64,000 bases of DNA from Blautia wexlerae (GCF_013300825.1 NZ_JAAIMY010000001.1:248001-312000); one strand, 5' to 3'; numbered from the stretch's first letter, positions 42,280 to 52,381 are shown. A program made the numbers and translations. Notes: generated by a model not told the origin, from the letters alone.

Positions 42280-43624
42280 TGGAATAAATACAAGAGAACT
42301 GATATTACAGATATTACTGGAAATTGAGGAAGAGGGAAAACACAGCCATATTGCAATCCGCAATGCTCTTTCCAAATATCAGTTCCTTCCAAGACAGGAG
42401 AGAGCCTTTATCACCAGAGTCTGTGAAGGAACACTGGAATATCGTATTTTAATAGATTATATTATTAATTCATATTCAAAAGTAACTGTAGATAAAATGA
42501 AGCCTGTGATTAGGGAAATTTTGAGAAGTGCTGTCTATCAGATCAGATTTATGGACAGTGTGCCGGACAGTGCAGTGTGTAATGAGGCAGTAAAACTGGC
42601 ACAGAGAAAAGGTTTTTACAGTCTGAAACCTTTTGTAAACGGTGTGCTTCGTACGATTGCCAGAGAATGGAAAAATCTGAAATTTCCATTAAGAGAGGAA
42701 AATCCGGTTAGGTATCTGTCTGTCAGATATTCCATGCCGGAAACACTGGTAAAACGCTGGCTTGAAGATTACGGGGAAGAAAAGACAGAGAAGATCCTTG
42801 CAGATTTTCTCACAGAGAAGCCGATCACAGTGCGTTGCAGAACCCATAAATATCCACAGAAAGAGATTTATGAGAGCCTGGTCGATCAGGGAGTAAAGGT
42901 GAAACCTGCACCTTATCTGCCATATGCGTATGAAATTTCAAATTATAACCACATTCTTGCACTAGATGCCTTTATCCAGGGAAAGATCCAGGTCCAGGAT
43001 GTAAGCTCCATGCTGGTTGCAGAAGTTGCAGATCCGCAAAAAGGGGATTATGTGATAGATATGTGTGCGGCACCTGGCGGAAAGAGTCTTCATATTGCAG
43101 ATAAGATGGGAGATTACGGAATAGTAGACGCACGTGATGTCAGTCAGTATAAAGTGGATATGATTGAAGAGAATGTTCACAGAACTGACTGTATCAATGT
43201 GCAGGCTCATGTGATGGATGCTACAGTATTTGACGTGGATTCAGAACTGAAGGCAGATATTGTTCTTGCAGATGTTCCCTGCTCAGGATATGGAGTAATT
43301 GGAAAAAAGCCGGAGATCAAATACAGAGTAACGCCTCAGAAACAGGAAGAGATCGTGATCCTTCAGAGAACAATCCTTGACTGTGCAGCGGAATATGTGA
43401 AGCCGGGCGGAGTACTGGTATTCAGTACCTGTACCATTGCAAAAGAAGAAAATGAAGAGAATATGCTGTGGTTTATGAATAATCATCCGTTTAAACTGGA
43501 AAGTATTGATCCTTATCTGCCGGAGGAACTGCATTCTGAGACAACAGCTCTGGGTTATCTGCAGCTTTTGCCGGGAGTGCACAAAACAGATGGCTTCTTT
43601 ATTGCAAAATTCAGGAGAAAATAA
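42272..43624 (+). CDS. rsmB: 16S rRNA m5C967 methyltransferase
   Basis: A 450-residue SAM-dependent RNA methyltransferase. Residues about 1-130 are the NusB-like RNA-binding domain. The catalytic domain has the SAM loop DMCAAPGGKSLH, LADVPCSGYGV with the first catalytic Cys and FSTCTI with the second. It ends GFFIAKFRRK. The start is a GTG at 42272 with GGAGG about 9 nt upstream, inside the end of the preceding gene; a TTG further up has none. rlmN follows after 3 nt. Confidence 0.96.
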   Translation: MTNGINTRELILQILLEIEEEGKHSHIAIRNALSKYQFLPRQERAFITRVCEGTLEYRILIDYIINSYSKVTVDKMKPVIREILRSAVYQIRFMDSVPDSAVCNEAVKLAQRKGFYSLKPFVNGVLRTIAREWKNLKFPLREENPVRYLSVRYSMPETLVKRWLEDYGEEKTEKILADFLTEKPITVRCRTHKYPQKEIYESLVDQGVKVKPAPYLPYAYEISNYNHILALDAFIQGKIQVQDVSSMLVAEVADPQKGDYVIDMCAAPGGKSLHIADKMGDYGIVDARDVSQYKVDMIEENVHRTDCINVQAHVMDATVFDVDSELKADIVLADVPCSGYGVIGKKPEIKYRVTPQKQEEIVILQRTILDCAAEYVKPGGVLVFSTCTIAKEENEENMLWFMNNHPFKLESIDPYLPEELHSETTALGYLQLLPGVHKTDGFFIAKFRRK

Positions 43625-43627
43625 ATA

Positions 43628-44668
43628 ATGACAGATATTAAGTCAATGACAATCGATGAATTAAAGGAACTGATGATTACGCTTGGAGACAAGCCTTTTC
43701 GTGCGAAACAGATTTACAGTTGGCTGCATGAACATCTGGTTACCTCTTATGACGAGATGACCAATCTTTCCAAAAGCCTGAGAGAAAAGCTGAAAGAATA
43801 TCCTGTTACAGCACTGGAAATGGTAGATGTACAGACATCCAAGATTGACGGTACACAGAAGTATCTGTTTCGTCTCAGCGACGGGAATGTAATAGAGAGC
43901 GTTCTCATGCGGTACAAACATGGAAATTCTGTCTGTATTTCTTCCCAGGTGGGATGCCGTATGGGATGCAGATTCTGTGCCTCTACCATAGGAGGACTGA
44001 CCAGATGCCTTCTTCCCTCAGAAATGCTGGACCAGATATACAGGATACAGGTTCTGACGGGAGAAAGAGTTTCCAATGTTGTGGTCATGGGAACAGGGGA
44101 ACCTCTGGATAATTATGAGAATCTTCTCAGATTTATACATATCCTGACAGAGGACGGAGGACTTCACATCAGTCAGAGAAATCTGACCGTATCTACCTGC
44201 GGGCTGGTTCCGAAGATTTATGATCTTGCGAGAGAAAAGCTTCAGATGACCCTTGCACTTTCTCTTCATGCACCTAATGATGTGAAACGCCGGGAACTGA
44301 TGCCGATCGCAAACAAATACAGCATGGATGAAGTTCTGGAAGCCTGCCGCTGTTATTTTGAAGAAACGGGACGCAGGATTACATTTGAATACAGTCTGGT
44401 AGCTGGAGTCAATGACAGCGATGAGGATGCAAGAGAACTTTCCGGCAGGATCAGAGATATAAACTGTCATGTAAACCTGATTCCGGTAAACCCTATTAAG
44501 GAGCGTTCTTTCGCGCGTTCAACAAGACAGGCTGTGGAGAATTTCAAAATAAAACTTGAAAAATGTGGAATAAATGTTACTATTAGAAGAGAAATGGGCA
44601 GTGATATTGACGGTGCCTGTGGACAGCTAAGAAAAAGTTATATGGAAAAAACAGAAAGCGAGAAGTGA
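43628..44668 (+). CDS. rlmN: Dual-specificity 23S rRNA/tRNA m2A methyltransferase
   Basis: A 346-residue radical-SAM enzyme that methylates A2503 of 23S rRNA and A37 of some tRNAs. The Fe-S cluster cysteines are in CRMGCRFCAST. GTGEPLDNYENL and the methyl-carrying Cys region near the C-terminus (DIDGACGQL) are present. Nothing suggests the Cfr resistance enzyme, which is shorter at the N-terminus. AGGAG lies about 10 nt before the ATG. It is in the middle of the operon from fmt to prkC. Confidence 0.96.
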   Translation: MTDIKSMTIDELKELMITLGDKPFRAKQIYSWLHEHLVTSYDEMTNLSKSLREKLKEYPVTALEMVDVQTSKIDGTQKYLFRLSDGNVIESVLMRYKHGNSVCISSQVGCRMGCRFCASTIGGLTRCLLPSEMLDQIYRIQVLTGERVSNVVVMGTGEPLDNYENLLRFIHILTEDGGLHISQRNLTVSTCGLVPKIYDLAREKLQMTLALSLHAPNDVKRRELMPIANKYSMDEVLEACRCYFEETGRRITFEYSLVAGVNDSDEDARELSGRIRDINCHVNLIPVNPIKERSFARSTRQAVENFKIKLEKCGINVTIRREMGSDIDGACGQLRKSYMEKTESEK

Positions 44669-44669
44669 C

Positions 44670-45416
44670 ATGAGGATATATTCAGCTACTGATGTCGGGC
44701 AAAAGCGGGAAATGAACCAGGATTATGTGTTTGCAACTGCTGACCCGGTTGGAAATCTTCCGAATCTGTTTGTTGTTGCAGATGGTATGGGAGGTCATAA
44801 TGCAGGAGATTATGCATCTTCTCATGCCGTTACATCTATGGTGGAGGAAATCCGGCAGGATGCAGATTTTAATCCGGTAAAAGTAATCCGTCATGCCATT
44901 GAATGTGTAAATACCGAGATTCTTACTCAGGCACAGCAGGATGAGAAACTCAGGGGAATGGGGACTACGATGGTGGCAGCTACTATTGTAGGACATTACG
45001 CTTATGTGGCAAATGTAGGTGACAGCAGGCTTTACGTGATCGGAGAGGAGATTCAGCAGATAACAAGGGATCACTCACTGGTGCAGGAAATGGTAAGGAT
45101 GGGAGAACTTGATGCTGAACAGGCAAGGAAACATCCGAAGAAAAACATCATTACAAGGGCACTTGGAGCAGAAAAGACAGTGGATATTGATTTCTTTGAT
45201 CTGAAACTGAAACCCGGAGATGTGGTTTTGATGTGTTCGGACGGACTCAGCAACATGGTTGAGGACAGCCAGCTTAAAGAGATTATTTCTGACACAGATA
45301 CAGATCTGGATGAAAAAGGCAGGATACTTATCAGAGAAGCAAACCGCAATGGTGGCAAGGATAATATTGCAATTGTATTGGTAGAACCATTCGCAGATGA
45401 GGTGAAAGCATGTTAA
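44670..45416 (+). CDS. prpC: PP2C-type Ser/Thr protein phosphatase (PrpC/Stp)
   Basis: A 248-residue metal-dependent phosphatase that reverses PrkC phosphorylation. Metal ligands lie in ATDVGQKREMNQDY, VVADGMGGHNAG, MCSDGLSNMV and GGKDNIAIVLV. The ATG comes 1 nt after the rlmN stop; the ribosome site is weak (GCGAGAAG), so coupling to rlmN translation is likely. Its end overlaps the kinase start by 7 nt. The phosphatase/kinase pair controls wall synthesis and growth in Firmicutes. Confidence 0.96.
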   Translation: MRIYSATDVGQKREMNQDYVFATADPVGNLPNLFVVADGMGGHNAGDYASSHAVTSMVEEIRQDADFNPVKVIRHAIECVNTEILTQAQQDEKLRGMGTTMVAATIVGHYAYVANVGDSRLYVIGEEIQQITRDHSLVQEMVRMGELDAEQARKHPKKNIITRALGAEKTVDIDFFDLKLKPGDVVLMCSDGLSNMVEDSQLKEIISDTDTDLDEKGRILIREANRNGGKDNIAIVLVEPFADEVKAC

Positions 45417-47593
45417 AAACGGGAATGATCATAGCAGAGCGCTATGAGATATTAGGAAAAATTGGTACCGGCGGAATGGCGGACGTATACAAAGCAAAAG
45501 ACCATAAGCTGAATAGGTTTGTTGCTGTAAAAGTTCTTAAGCCGGAATTTAGAGAGGATACAACATTTATCCGGAAATTTAAAAGTGAAGCACAGGCTGC
45601 GGCAGTCCTGACCCATCCGAATATAGTAAATGTATTTGATGTGGGGGATGATAACGGGGTTTATTACATCGTTATGGAGCTTATCGAAGGAATTACCCTT
45701 AAAGAATACATTTCCAAAAAGGGTAAGCTTTCTGTAAAAGAGGCAACCAGTATTGCAATCCAGGTATCTATGGGGCTTGAAGCCGCACACAGCCACGGGA
45801 TTGTACATCGTGATGTAAAGCCGCAGAATATTATCATTTCCATGGATGGAAAGGTAAAGGTGACAGATTTTGGTATTGCAAGGGCTGCTTCTTCCAATAC
45901 CATAAGCTCAAATGTGATGGGATCTGTTCATTACAGTTCACCGGAACAGGTCAGAGGCGGATACAGTGATGAGAAGAGTGATATCTATTCGCTGGGTATT
46001 ACGATGTATGAAATGGTGACAGGCAAGGTTCCTTTTGATGGAGATACGACAGTAGCCATCGCTATCAAACATCTTCAGGAAGAGATTGTTCCGCCCAGTG
46101 TTTACACACCGGAGCTTCCGCACAGTCTGGAGCAGATCATTCTGAAATGTACACAGAAGAGTGTGGACCGCCGTTATCAGAATATGGAGGATGTGACCGC
46201 GGATCTGAAGCATTCTCTGATCGATCCCCAGGGAGATTTCGTAACTTTGACTTCTGTGGATAATGAAGCAAAAACTGTTGTAATTTCGGATAAAGAACTT
46301 GGCGAGATCAAGCATATGCCAAAGCAGATTTCAAAATCGGAACCTGAAACTCTGGAAGAAGAAATCAATGAAACAGATTATGATGATGAGCCAGAGGAGA
46401 AAAAACGCAGAAACAGATCTGACAAGACCGGGAAGAAGAAAAAACGCGGCGGACATGGAATGACGATTGCCATGCTCCTTATGGGAATCGTCATTCTGGT
46501 CGCAATCATTCTGGTTGCAGGAAAAGCATCCGGACTTATTGGAAGCGGCAGTGATACAGACAAAAAAAATGAGGCATCAGATACGTCGGAAACGGATGAT
46601 GATGGAATGGTAACTGTGCCGGATCTGCGGGGAAAAACTGAGGATGAAGCAAAGGATATGACAAAAGATATGAAGCTTGGAATTCAGCCTATGGGTGAGG
46701 AAGCTTCTACTCAGGCTAAGGGAACGATTTCTTCTCAGGATATTCCAAAAGGAAGCAAAGTAGAGCAGTATACGACTATCAAGTATTACATCAGCAAGGG
46801 TACACAGCAGATTACAATTCCCGATGTGGACGGTCAGACAGGTGTGGATGCGCAGCAGACACTGGAAGACATGGGATTAACTGTCAATGTTCAGAAAGAA
46901 TACAGTGAACTGAATGATGACGGTACACCGGTCACAGATCCCGGATATGCAGTTTCCACAACTCCTTCTGCGGGTGAAAATGTTTCATCAGGAGATACTG
47001 TCACATTGATTGTCAGCCGTGGAGTTGACTACGGTGACAGCGTGGAAGTTCCAAGTGTTGTTGGAATGACAAAGAATGATGCAGTTACTACTTTCGGTAA
47101 ATTCCTCAATGTAGAGGTAAAAGAAGAAAAGAGTACGGAAGTGGCAGCAGGGGAAGTGGTTTCCCAGGAGCCGGAAGCCGGAAACTGGGAAGATCCTGAT
47201 AATGTGAATGTGGTGATCACAGTAAGTACAGGGTCTCAGGAACCGACAACTCAGAGCGACAGTACAACTATGGAGAGTGCATCTGATAACACGGTACAGA
47301 CAGCAGATAACAGTGCAGCTGTTGCAGCGGGAGAAGTATGGAAATGTACACAGACTCTGAATACCCCGTCAGGATATTCCGGAGGTCCGGTCCGTCTGGA
47401 GCTGGTCCAGAATGTAAACGGAACCCCGACTGCCTCTGTTGTTCTGGAAAATCAGGTAATCCAGTTCCCGTATGATCTGGATATCACAGGTGCGTCTGGT
47501 GTCAGTGAGGGTACTTTATATCTGTCCGAACAGATCAATGGTGTTTATCAGGAACTTGGAAATTATTCCATTACATTTGCTAAGGCAGAGTAA
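45410..47593 (+). CDS. prkC: PASTA-domain Ser/Thr protein kinase (PrkC/StkP)
   Basis: A 727-residue membrane kinase that senses peptidoglycan fragments or lipid II. Residues about 10-270 are the kinase: Gly-loop GTGGMADVY, Lys41 in VAVKVLK, HRDVKPQNI and DFGIARA. A basic juxtamembrane segment (KKRRNRSDKTGKKKKRGG) leads to one TM helix near 345-367. Three PASTA repeats follow, starting TVPDLRGKTEDEAK, TIPDVDGQTGVDAQ and EVPSVVGMTKNDAV. The last 120 residues are a Ser/Thr-rich linker and a small beta domain that is not PASTA. GAGGTGA lies 6 nt before the ATG. Confidence 0.97.
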   Translation: MLKTGMIIAERYEILGKIGTGGMADVYKAKDHKLNRFVAVKVLKPEFREDTTFIRKFKSEAQAAAVLTHPNIVNVFDVGDDNGVYYIVMELIEGITLKEYISKKGKLSVKEATSIAIQVSMGLEAAHSHGIVHRDVKPQNIIISMDGKVKVTDFGIARAASSNTISSNVMGSVHYSSPEQVRGGYSDEKSDIYSLGITMYEMVTGKVPFDGDTTVAIAIKHLQEEIVPPSVYTPELPHSLEQIILKCTQKSVDRRYQNMEDVTADLKHSLIDPQGDFVTLTSVDNEAKTVVISDKELGEIKHMPKQISKSEPETLEEEINETDYDDEPEEKKRRNRSDKTGKKKKRGGHGMTIAMLLMGIVILVAIILVAGKASGLIGSGSDTDKKNEASDTSETDDDGMVTVPDLRGKTEDEAKDMTKDMKLGIQPMGEEASTQAKGTISSQDIPKGSKVEQYTTIKYYISKGTQQITIPDVDGQTGVDAQQTLEDMGLTVNVQKEYSELNDDGTPVTDPGYAVSTTPSAGENVSSGDTVTLIVSRGVDYGDSVEVPSVVGMTKNDAVTTFGKFLNVEVKEEKSTEVAAGEVVSQEPEAGNWEDPDNVNVVITVSTGSQEPTTQSDSTTMESASDNTVQTADNSAAVAAGEVWKCTQTLNTPSGYSGGPVRLELVQNVNGTPTASVVLENQVIQFPYDLDITGASGVSEGTLYLSEQINGVYQELGNYSITFAKAE

Positions 47594-47596
47594 TCC

Positions 47597-48475
47597 ATGC
47601 AGGGAAAGATAATCAAAGGAATTGCAGGATTTTATTACATCTATGCTGAAAATGATGAGATTTATGAATGCAAGGCAAAGGGAATATTCAGAAAAGATAA
47701 ACAGAAACCTCTTGTAGGGGATAATGTGGAGATAGAGGTTCTGGATGAACAGGGAAAGGAAGGCAGTGTGACTGCCATCCTTCCCAGAAAAAATTCACTG
47801 ATACGTCCGGCAGTTGCCAATGTGGATCAGGCTTTTGTGATTTTTGCAATGGAGAATCCGAAACCCAATTTTATGTTGCTTGACCGTTTCCTGATCATGA
47901 TGGAGAAAGAAAATGTTCCGGCAGTTATATGTTTTAACAAGAAAGATCTTGCAAAACAGGAAGAACTGGAACTTTTATATGAAACCTATAAGAGCTGTGG
48001 ATATGATGTGATCTTTTCCAGTACTTTCAGTGGAGAGGGACTGGATGAGATACGCAGAATCCTGAAAGGAAAGACAACCGTAGTTGCAGGACCTTCCGGT
48101 GTGGGAAAATCTTCAATCACCAATGCATTGCAGGAGAATGTGCAGATGGAAACCGGAGAGATAAGTAAGAAGCTGAAACGTGGAAAGCATACAACACGTC
48201 ATTCTCAGGTAATACCGGTGGGACATGATACTTATCTGATGGATACACCGGGATTTTCTTCTTTATATCTGACAGATATAGAGGAACAGGAGTTAAAAGA
48301 TTATTTCCCGGAATTTCGCAGGTATGAAGAAAAATGCAGGTTTCAGGGATGCAGACATATCCATGAACCGGACTGTGGTGTGAAGGCAGCACTGGAGGAA
48401 CATGAGATCAGCCAGCTTCGATATGAAGATTATCTGGCACTTTATAATGAATTAAAAGAGAAAAGGAGATTCTAA
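47597..48475 (+). CDS. rsgA: Ribosome small-subunit GTPase RsgA
   Basis: A 292-residue GTPase acting late in 30S assembly. The motif order is circularly permuted, as always in this family: NKKD-like motif first (FNKKDLAK), then the P-loop GPSGVGKSS, then DTPGF. An OB fold opens the protein and a zinc site CRFQGCRHIHEPDC closes it. The gene starts 3 nt after prkC. The ribosome site is poor, so coupling with prkC is likely. It is normally found just after prkC in Firmicutes. Confidence 0.96.
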   Translation: MQGKIIKGIAGFYYIYAENDEIYECKAKGIFRKDKQKPLVGDNVEIEVLDEQGKEGSVTAILPRKNSLIRPAVANVDQAFVIFAMENPKPNFMLLDRFLIMMEKENVPAVICFNKKDLAKQEELELLYETYKSCGYDVIFSSTFSGEGLDEIRRILKGKTTVVAGPSGVGKSSITNALQENVQMETGEISKKLKRGKHTTRHSQVIPVGHDTYLMDTPGFSSLYLTDIEEQELKDYFPEFRRYEEKCRFQGCRHIHEPDCGVKAALEEHEISQLRYEDYLALYNELKEKRRF

Positions 48476-48477
48476 TT

Positions 48478-49149
48478 ATGTATCAGTTGTGCCCTTCTAT
48501 TTTGTCGGCAGATTTTAACCGTTTGGGCGAACAGATCAAAACCCTGGAAAAAGAGGGGATTGAATGGCTTCATATTGATGTTATGGATGGTGATTTTGTA
48601 CCGAGTATTTCTTTTGGGATGCCGGTGATAAAATCTATCCGAAAGGAATCAAAGATGTTTTTTGATGTACATCTTATGGTTACAGAGCCTGAGAGATATA
48701 TCAGAGATTTTGTGGAATGTGGAGCTGATTCTATTACAGTACATGCGGAAGCGTGTGAAGATCTTGAAAGAACGATCGAGCAGATTCGTGAGGCAGGTGT
48801 GAAAGTGGGGATTTCAATCAAACCGGCAACACCTGTTAATGATATCAGCCATATGCTCAGGGATGTGGATATGGTGCTGATCATGACTGTACAGCCCGGA
48901 TTTGGCGGTCAGAAGTATATGGAGGAATGTACAGAGAAGATCAGGGAAGTACGTGAACTGATCGATGCCGAAGATCTGGATGTTGATGTTCAGGTTGATG
49001 GCGGAATCAATGATGAGACAATGGAAACAGTACTCACAGCAGGGGCAAATCTGCTGGTAGCAGGTTCTTATGTATTCAGAGGCGATCTGGAGAAAAATGT
49101 AAAACATGCCAGAAGACGAATGGATGAGATCATAAGAAGGATTGACTGA
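48478..49149 (+). CDS. rpe: Ribulose-phosphate 3-epimerase
   Basis: A 223-residue TIM-barrel enzyme that interconverts ribulose 5-phosphate and xylulose 5-phosphate in the pentose phosphate pathway. Marks are LCPSILSADFNRLGEQI, WLHIDVMDGDFVPSISFG, VHLMVTEPERYI, MTVQPGFGGQKYM and the phosphate-binding VDGGI. Length is normal. AAAAGGAG precedes the ATG. The run rsgA-rpe-thiN is typical for Firmicutes. Confidence 0.97.
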   Translation: MYQLCPSILSADFNRLGEQIKTLEKEGIEWLHIDVMDGDFVPSISFGMPVIKSIRKESKMFFDVHLMVTEPERYIRDFVECGADSITVHAEACEDLERTIEQIREAGVKVGISIKPATPVNDISHMLRDVDMVLIMTVQPGFGGQKYMEECTEKIREVRELIDAEDLDVDVQVDGGINDETMETVLTAGANLLVAGSYVFRGDLEKNVKHARRRMDEIIRRID

Positions 49150-49153
49150 GGAC

Positions 49154-49900
49154 ATGACAGATACAATAATTGTAAGCGGGGGCGATATCCAGAGTGATTT
49201 TGCCCTCGATTTTTTGGAAAAGAAGATCAAAGAAAATGAAAAAATATGTCTGATTGCAGCGGACAGAGGACTGGAGTTTTTTCTGGAACATCAGCTCCTG
49301 CCGGATGTGGCGATAGGAGATTTTGACAGCCTTTCAGAAGAAGGAAGAGGTTTTCTTGAAATTCATGAGAAGGGAAGCGGAAATGGAGAAATCCCTTATG
49401 GCGGGATGATGGGTTGGAAGGTGCAGAAGAGTTTCAGAGATGAAGCAAAAGAGATAACAGTTATTCGTTTGAGACCGGAAAAAGATGATTCAGATACACA
49501 GTCTGCCATGAATTATGCGATTCAAAATGGTGCGAAGAAGATTATGGTCCTTGGAGTGACCGGAAACAGAGTGGATCATCTGATGGCCAATTTCGGTCTT
49601 CTGGTTCTGGCAAAGAAACAGGAAACGGAAGTAATACTGGCAGATCAGTATAATTATATGAAACTTGTTTCAGATGGAGAAATCATAAAAAAGTCAGAAC
49701 AGTTTGGAAAATATGTATCATTTTTTCCACTTGGAGGAGATGTGACAGGACTGACACTGGAGGGATTTAAATATTCTCTTGATAATTATCATCTGACAAC
49801 AGCAGACAGCGGACTGACGGTAAGTAATGAGATTGTCAGTGAAAAGGCAAAAGTCACTTATCGATCAGGAACGCTGCTTATGATCATGGCACAGGATTAA
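49154..49900 (+). CDS. thiN: Thiamine pyrophosphokinase
   Basis: A 248-residue enzyme that makes thiamine diphosphate from thiamine and ATP. Marks are AADRGLEFFLEHQLLPD, IGDFDSLSEEG, KDDSDTQSAMNYAI, GVTGNRVDHLMANFGLL and, in the C-terminal beta domain, TTADSGLTVSNEI. Between the second and third motifs are about 35 extra residues (KGSGNGEIPYGG and beyond). Either the ATG at 49154 or the TTG at 49142 overlapping rpe may start translation; both have imperfect ribosome sites and I prefer the ATG. It ends the operon that starts at priA. Confidence 0.94.
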   Translation: MTDTIIVSGGDIQSDFALDFLEKKIKENEKICLIAADRGLEFFLEHQLLPDVAIGDFDSLSEEGRGFLEIHEKGSGNGEIPYGGMMGWKVQKSFRDEAKEITVIRLRPEKDDSDTQSAMNYAIQNGAKKIMVLGVTGNRVDHLMANFGLLVLAKKQETEVILADQYNYMKLVSDGEIIKKSEQFGKYVSFFPLGGDVTGLTLEGFKYSLDNYHLTTADSGLTVSNEIVSEKAKVTYRSGTLLMIMAQD

Positions 49901-49991
49901 CAGCCATAGCAGTTCTGCCAAATGCATTTTAACGGGAATTATTATCAGATTATCATCCATTTCATGCCGGGTGACCGTAGTAATGCCGTAC

Positions 49992-50020
49992 TTGCACATA
50001 GTAAGTGGTTATGCTAAAAT
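49992..50020 (+). promoter_or_regulatory. Promoter of ychF
   Basis: TTGCAC (49992-49997), 17 bp, TAAAAT (50015-50020), 70 nt before the ychF start. Confidence 0.6.
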
Positions 50021-50089
50021 AATGAAAGCGCAATAGAAACATTTGAAAATACTGTAAGATTAATACATTTAAAGGAGATATTTAGAGAT

Positions 50090-51187
50090 ATGAAATTAGG
50101 AATCGTCGGATTGCCGAACGTTGGAAAAAGTACATTATTTAATTCACTGACAAAAGCAGGAGCAGAATCAGCAAACTATCCATTCTGTACCATTGATCCG
50201 AATGTGGGCGTTGTTACAGTTCCGGATGAGAGACTGAAGCTTCTTGGGGATTTTTATCATTCAAAGAAAGTGACACCTGCTGTGATCGAGTTCGTGGATA
50301 TTGCAGGACTTGTAAAGGGAGCATCCAAGGGAGAGGGACTTGGAAATCAGTTCCTTGCAAACATTCGTGAGGTAGATGCAATCGTTCATGTAGTGCGCTG
50401 CTTTGAGGATTCCAATGTGATCCATGTAGATGGAAGCATTGATCCGCTTCGTGATATTGAAACCATCAATCTGGAACTGATCTTCTCAGACCTTGAGATT
50501 CTTGAAAGAAGAATCGCCAAAGTTACAAAGACAGCACGTATGGATAAAGAGGCTGCCAAAGAACTTGATTTCCTTCAGAAGGTAAAAGCACATCTGGAAG
50601 ATGGCGGGATGGCGATTACCCTGGAACTGGAAAACGAAGATGAAGAAGCATGGATGGCTACTTACAATCTGCTTACATGGAAACCTGTGATCTATGCTGC
50701 GAACGTTGCAGAGGGAGATCTGGCTGATGATGGTGAGAGCAATGAACATGTACAGGCAGTACGTAAATATGCTGCAGAGCAGAACAGTGAGATTTTTGTG
50801 ATCTGTGCAGAAATTGAAGAAGAGATTTCCGAACTGGATGATGATGAGAAAAAGATGTTCCTTGAGGATCTGGGACTGAAGGAGTCAGGACTTGAGAAGC
50901 TTGTAAAAGCAAGCTATCATCTGCTGGGACTGATGAGTTTCCTTACTGCCGGTGAAGATGAGACAAGAGCATGGACGATTAAAATCGGAACAAAGGCTCC
51001 GCAGGCGGCAGGTAAGATCCATACAGATTTTGAAAGAGGATTTATCAAAGCTGAGGTTGTAAATTACCAGGATCTTCTGGACTGTGGTTCTTACGCAGGT
51101 GCCAGAGAAAAAGGTCTTGTAAGAATGGAAGGTAAAGAATACGTTGTACAGGATGGAGATGTGATCTTGTTCCGCTTCAATGTATGA
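50090..51187 (+). CDS. ychF: Redox-regulated ATPase YchF (OBG family)
   Basis: A 365-residue OBG-like P-loop protein that prefers ATP and binds ribosomes. The P-loop is [11 protein letters not shown] at the N-terminus, [20 protein letters not shown] is switch II, a helical arm runs at about 130-200, and the C-terminal TGS domain holds [18 protein letters not shown]. Length and order are normal. AAAGGAG precedes the ATG by about 12 nt. lgt follows after 14 nt. Confidence 0.97.
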   Translation: MKLGIVGLPNVGKSTLFNSLTKAGAESANYPFCTIDPNVGVVTVPDERLKLLGDFYHSKKVTPAVIEFVDIAGLVKGASKGEGLGNQFLANIREVDAIVHVVRCFEDSNVIHVDGSIDPLRDIETINLELIFSDLEILERRIAKVTKTARMDKEAAKELDFLQKVKAHLEDGGMAITLELENEDEEAWMATYNLLTWKPVIYAANVAEGDLADDGESNEHVQAVRKYAAEQNSEIFVICAEIEEEISELDDDEKKMFLEDLGLKESGLEKLVKASYHLLGLMSFLTAGEDETRAWTIKIGTKAPQAAGKIHTDFERGFIKAEVVNYQDLLDCGSYAGAREKGLVRMEGKEYVVQDGDVILFRFNV

Positions 51188-51201
51188 TAAACAGGTGATT
51201 T

Positions 51202-52164
51202 ATGGAAATGTCGATACGTTTTCCCGGACCCGGACTGGTCTTTGATTATGTGCCGCGCTCATTTATGATATTTGGGATGGAATTTACCATATATGGAGTG
51301 CTGATCGCTGTGGGTGCTCTTCTTGGAATGGGACTTGTAACACTTGAAGCGAAACGAAATGGGGAAGACCAGAACAGGTATCTGGATATGATGCTTATTT
51401 CTCTGCTGTTTTCAGTGGTAGGTTCCAGATTGTTTTATGTGGCTTTTTCGTGGGGATTTTATAAAGAAAATCTGAATGCAATACTGGATTTTCGAAATGG
51501 CGGTTATGCTTTATACGGCGGGCTTCTGGCCGGATTCCTTGCGGCAGCAGTATTTTGCAGGATTACAAAAATGTCATTCTGGCAGAGTGCTGATATTGCA
51601 TGTCCCGGAATACTTCTGGGGCAGGTTATAGGACGATGGGGTAACTTTTTTAACAGAGAATCCTTTGGAGAATATGCAAATCTTCCATGGGTCATGCAGA
51701 TCCCTGTTTCTGTGGTGCGTTCAGGAGAGGTATCGGGAGCAATGAGAGATAATCTACTGACCATAAATGGGATTTCCTATATTCAGGTTCAGCCGGTTTT
51801 CCTCTATGAAAGTCTATGGTGCCTGTTACTATTGCTGCTGTTGATGGCTCTTCGCCGAAAGAAAAAATATGAAGGCGAACTGTTTATGATCTATCTGGCC
51901 GGTTATGGATTTGGAAGATTTTTCTGTGAATGGATCAGAACAGATAAGCTTTACATTCCGGGAACAAAAGTGGGAATTTCAATGGTGATTTCCGCTGTAC
52001 TGTTTGTTGTTTTTATGACGACTGTGATTGTACGTTGCGTGATGGTGCAGAAAAGAGCAGTTATACGCAGACAGAGAAGAAGAAAATTTCTGAGTGAGGA
52101 AGAGAAAAAAGAAATTACTGTAAATGTGGGAACTTCTCCCACAAATTCAGAAGAAGAGCAGTAA
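51202..52164 (+). CDS. lgt: Phosphatidylglycerol-prolipoprotein diacylglyceryl transferase
   Basis: A 320-residue polytopic membrane enzyme that attaches diacylglycerol to lipobox cysteines, first step of lipoprotein maturation. The signature is GRWGNFFNRESFG, with about seven hydrophobic segments. After the last TM the protein has a basic tail (RRQRRRKFLSEEEKK and beyond) of about 35 residues, longer than usual. It would process the transglutaminase-like and TPR lipoproteins in this window. AACAGGTGA precedes the ATG; a strong terminator follows. Confidence 0.95.
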   Translation: MEMSIRFPGPGLVFDYVPRSFMIFGMEFTIYGVLIAVGALLGMGLVTLEAKRNGEDQNRYLDMMLISLLFSVVGSRLFYVAFSWGFYKENLNAILDFRNGGYALYGGLLAGFLAAAVFCRITKMSFWQSADIACPGILLGQVIGRWGNFFNRESFGEYANLPWVMQIPVSVVRSGEVSGAMRDNLLTINGISYIQVQPVFLYESLWCLLLLLLLMALRRKKKYEGELFMIYLAGYGFGRFFCEWIRTDKLYIPGTKVGISMVISAVLFVVFMTTVIVRCVMVQKRAVIRRQRRRKFLSEEEKKEITVNVGTSPTNSEEEQ

Positions 52165-52185
52165 AAAAACATACATCTGAAAGAT

Positions 52186-52220
52186 AAGTGGGTTGAAAGT
52201 GGAATTTCAACCCACTTTTT
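52186..52220 (+). terminator. Terminator after lgt
   Basis: AAGTGGGTTGAAA (52186-52198) pairs perfectly with TTTCAACCCACTT (52205-52217) and is followed by T. It separates ychF-lgt from the dcw cluster. Confidence 0.92.
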
Positions 52221-52308
52221 GCGTATAAAAGCCCATTTTTTCTGTAAAAATAAGGTTGTTTCATAAATGTTAACAGAGTTCTAAATTTTAAAAATCTTTT
52301 TCTCCCCC

Positions 52309-52381
52309 TTGTTTTTTCAGCCTAAATAGTTTAGAATAAGCACATAAGTGGTAGAAAGTGGTGAATAGTGGTGGTGAGTGG
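52309..52381 (+). promoter_or_regulatory. dcw cluster promoter and MraZ-binding repeats
   Basis: A promoter TTGTTT (52309-52314), 17 bp, TAGAAT (52332-52337) is followed by four AGTGG repeats at 52347, 52357, 52367 and 52377, exactly 10 bp apart. Spaced GTGG-type repeats before mraZ are the binding sites of MraZ, which represses its own operon. Their position just after the start site fits repression. Confidence 0.85.
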
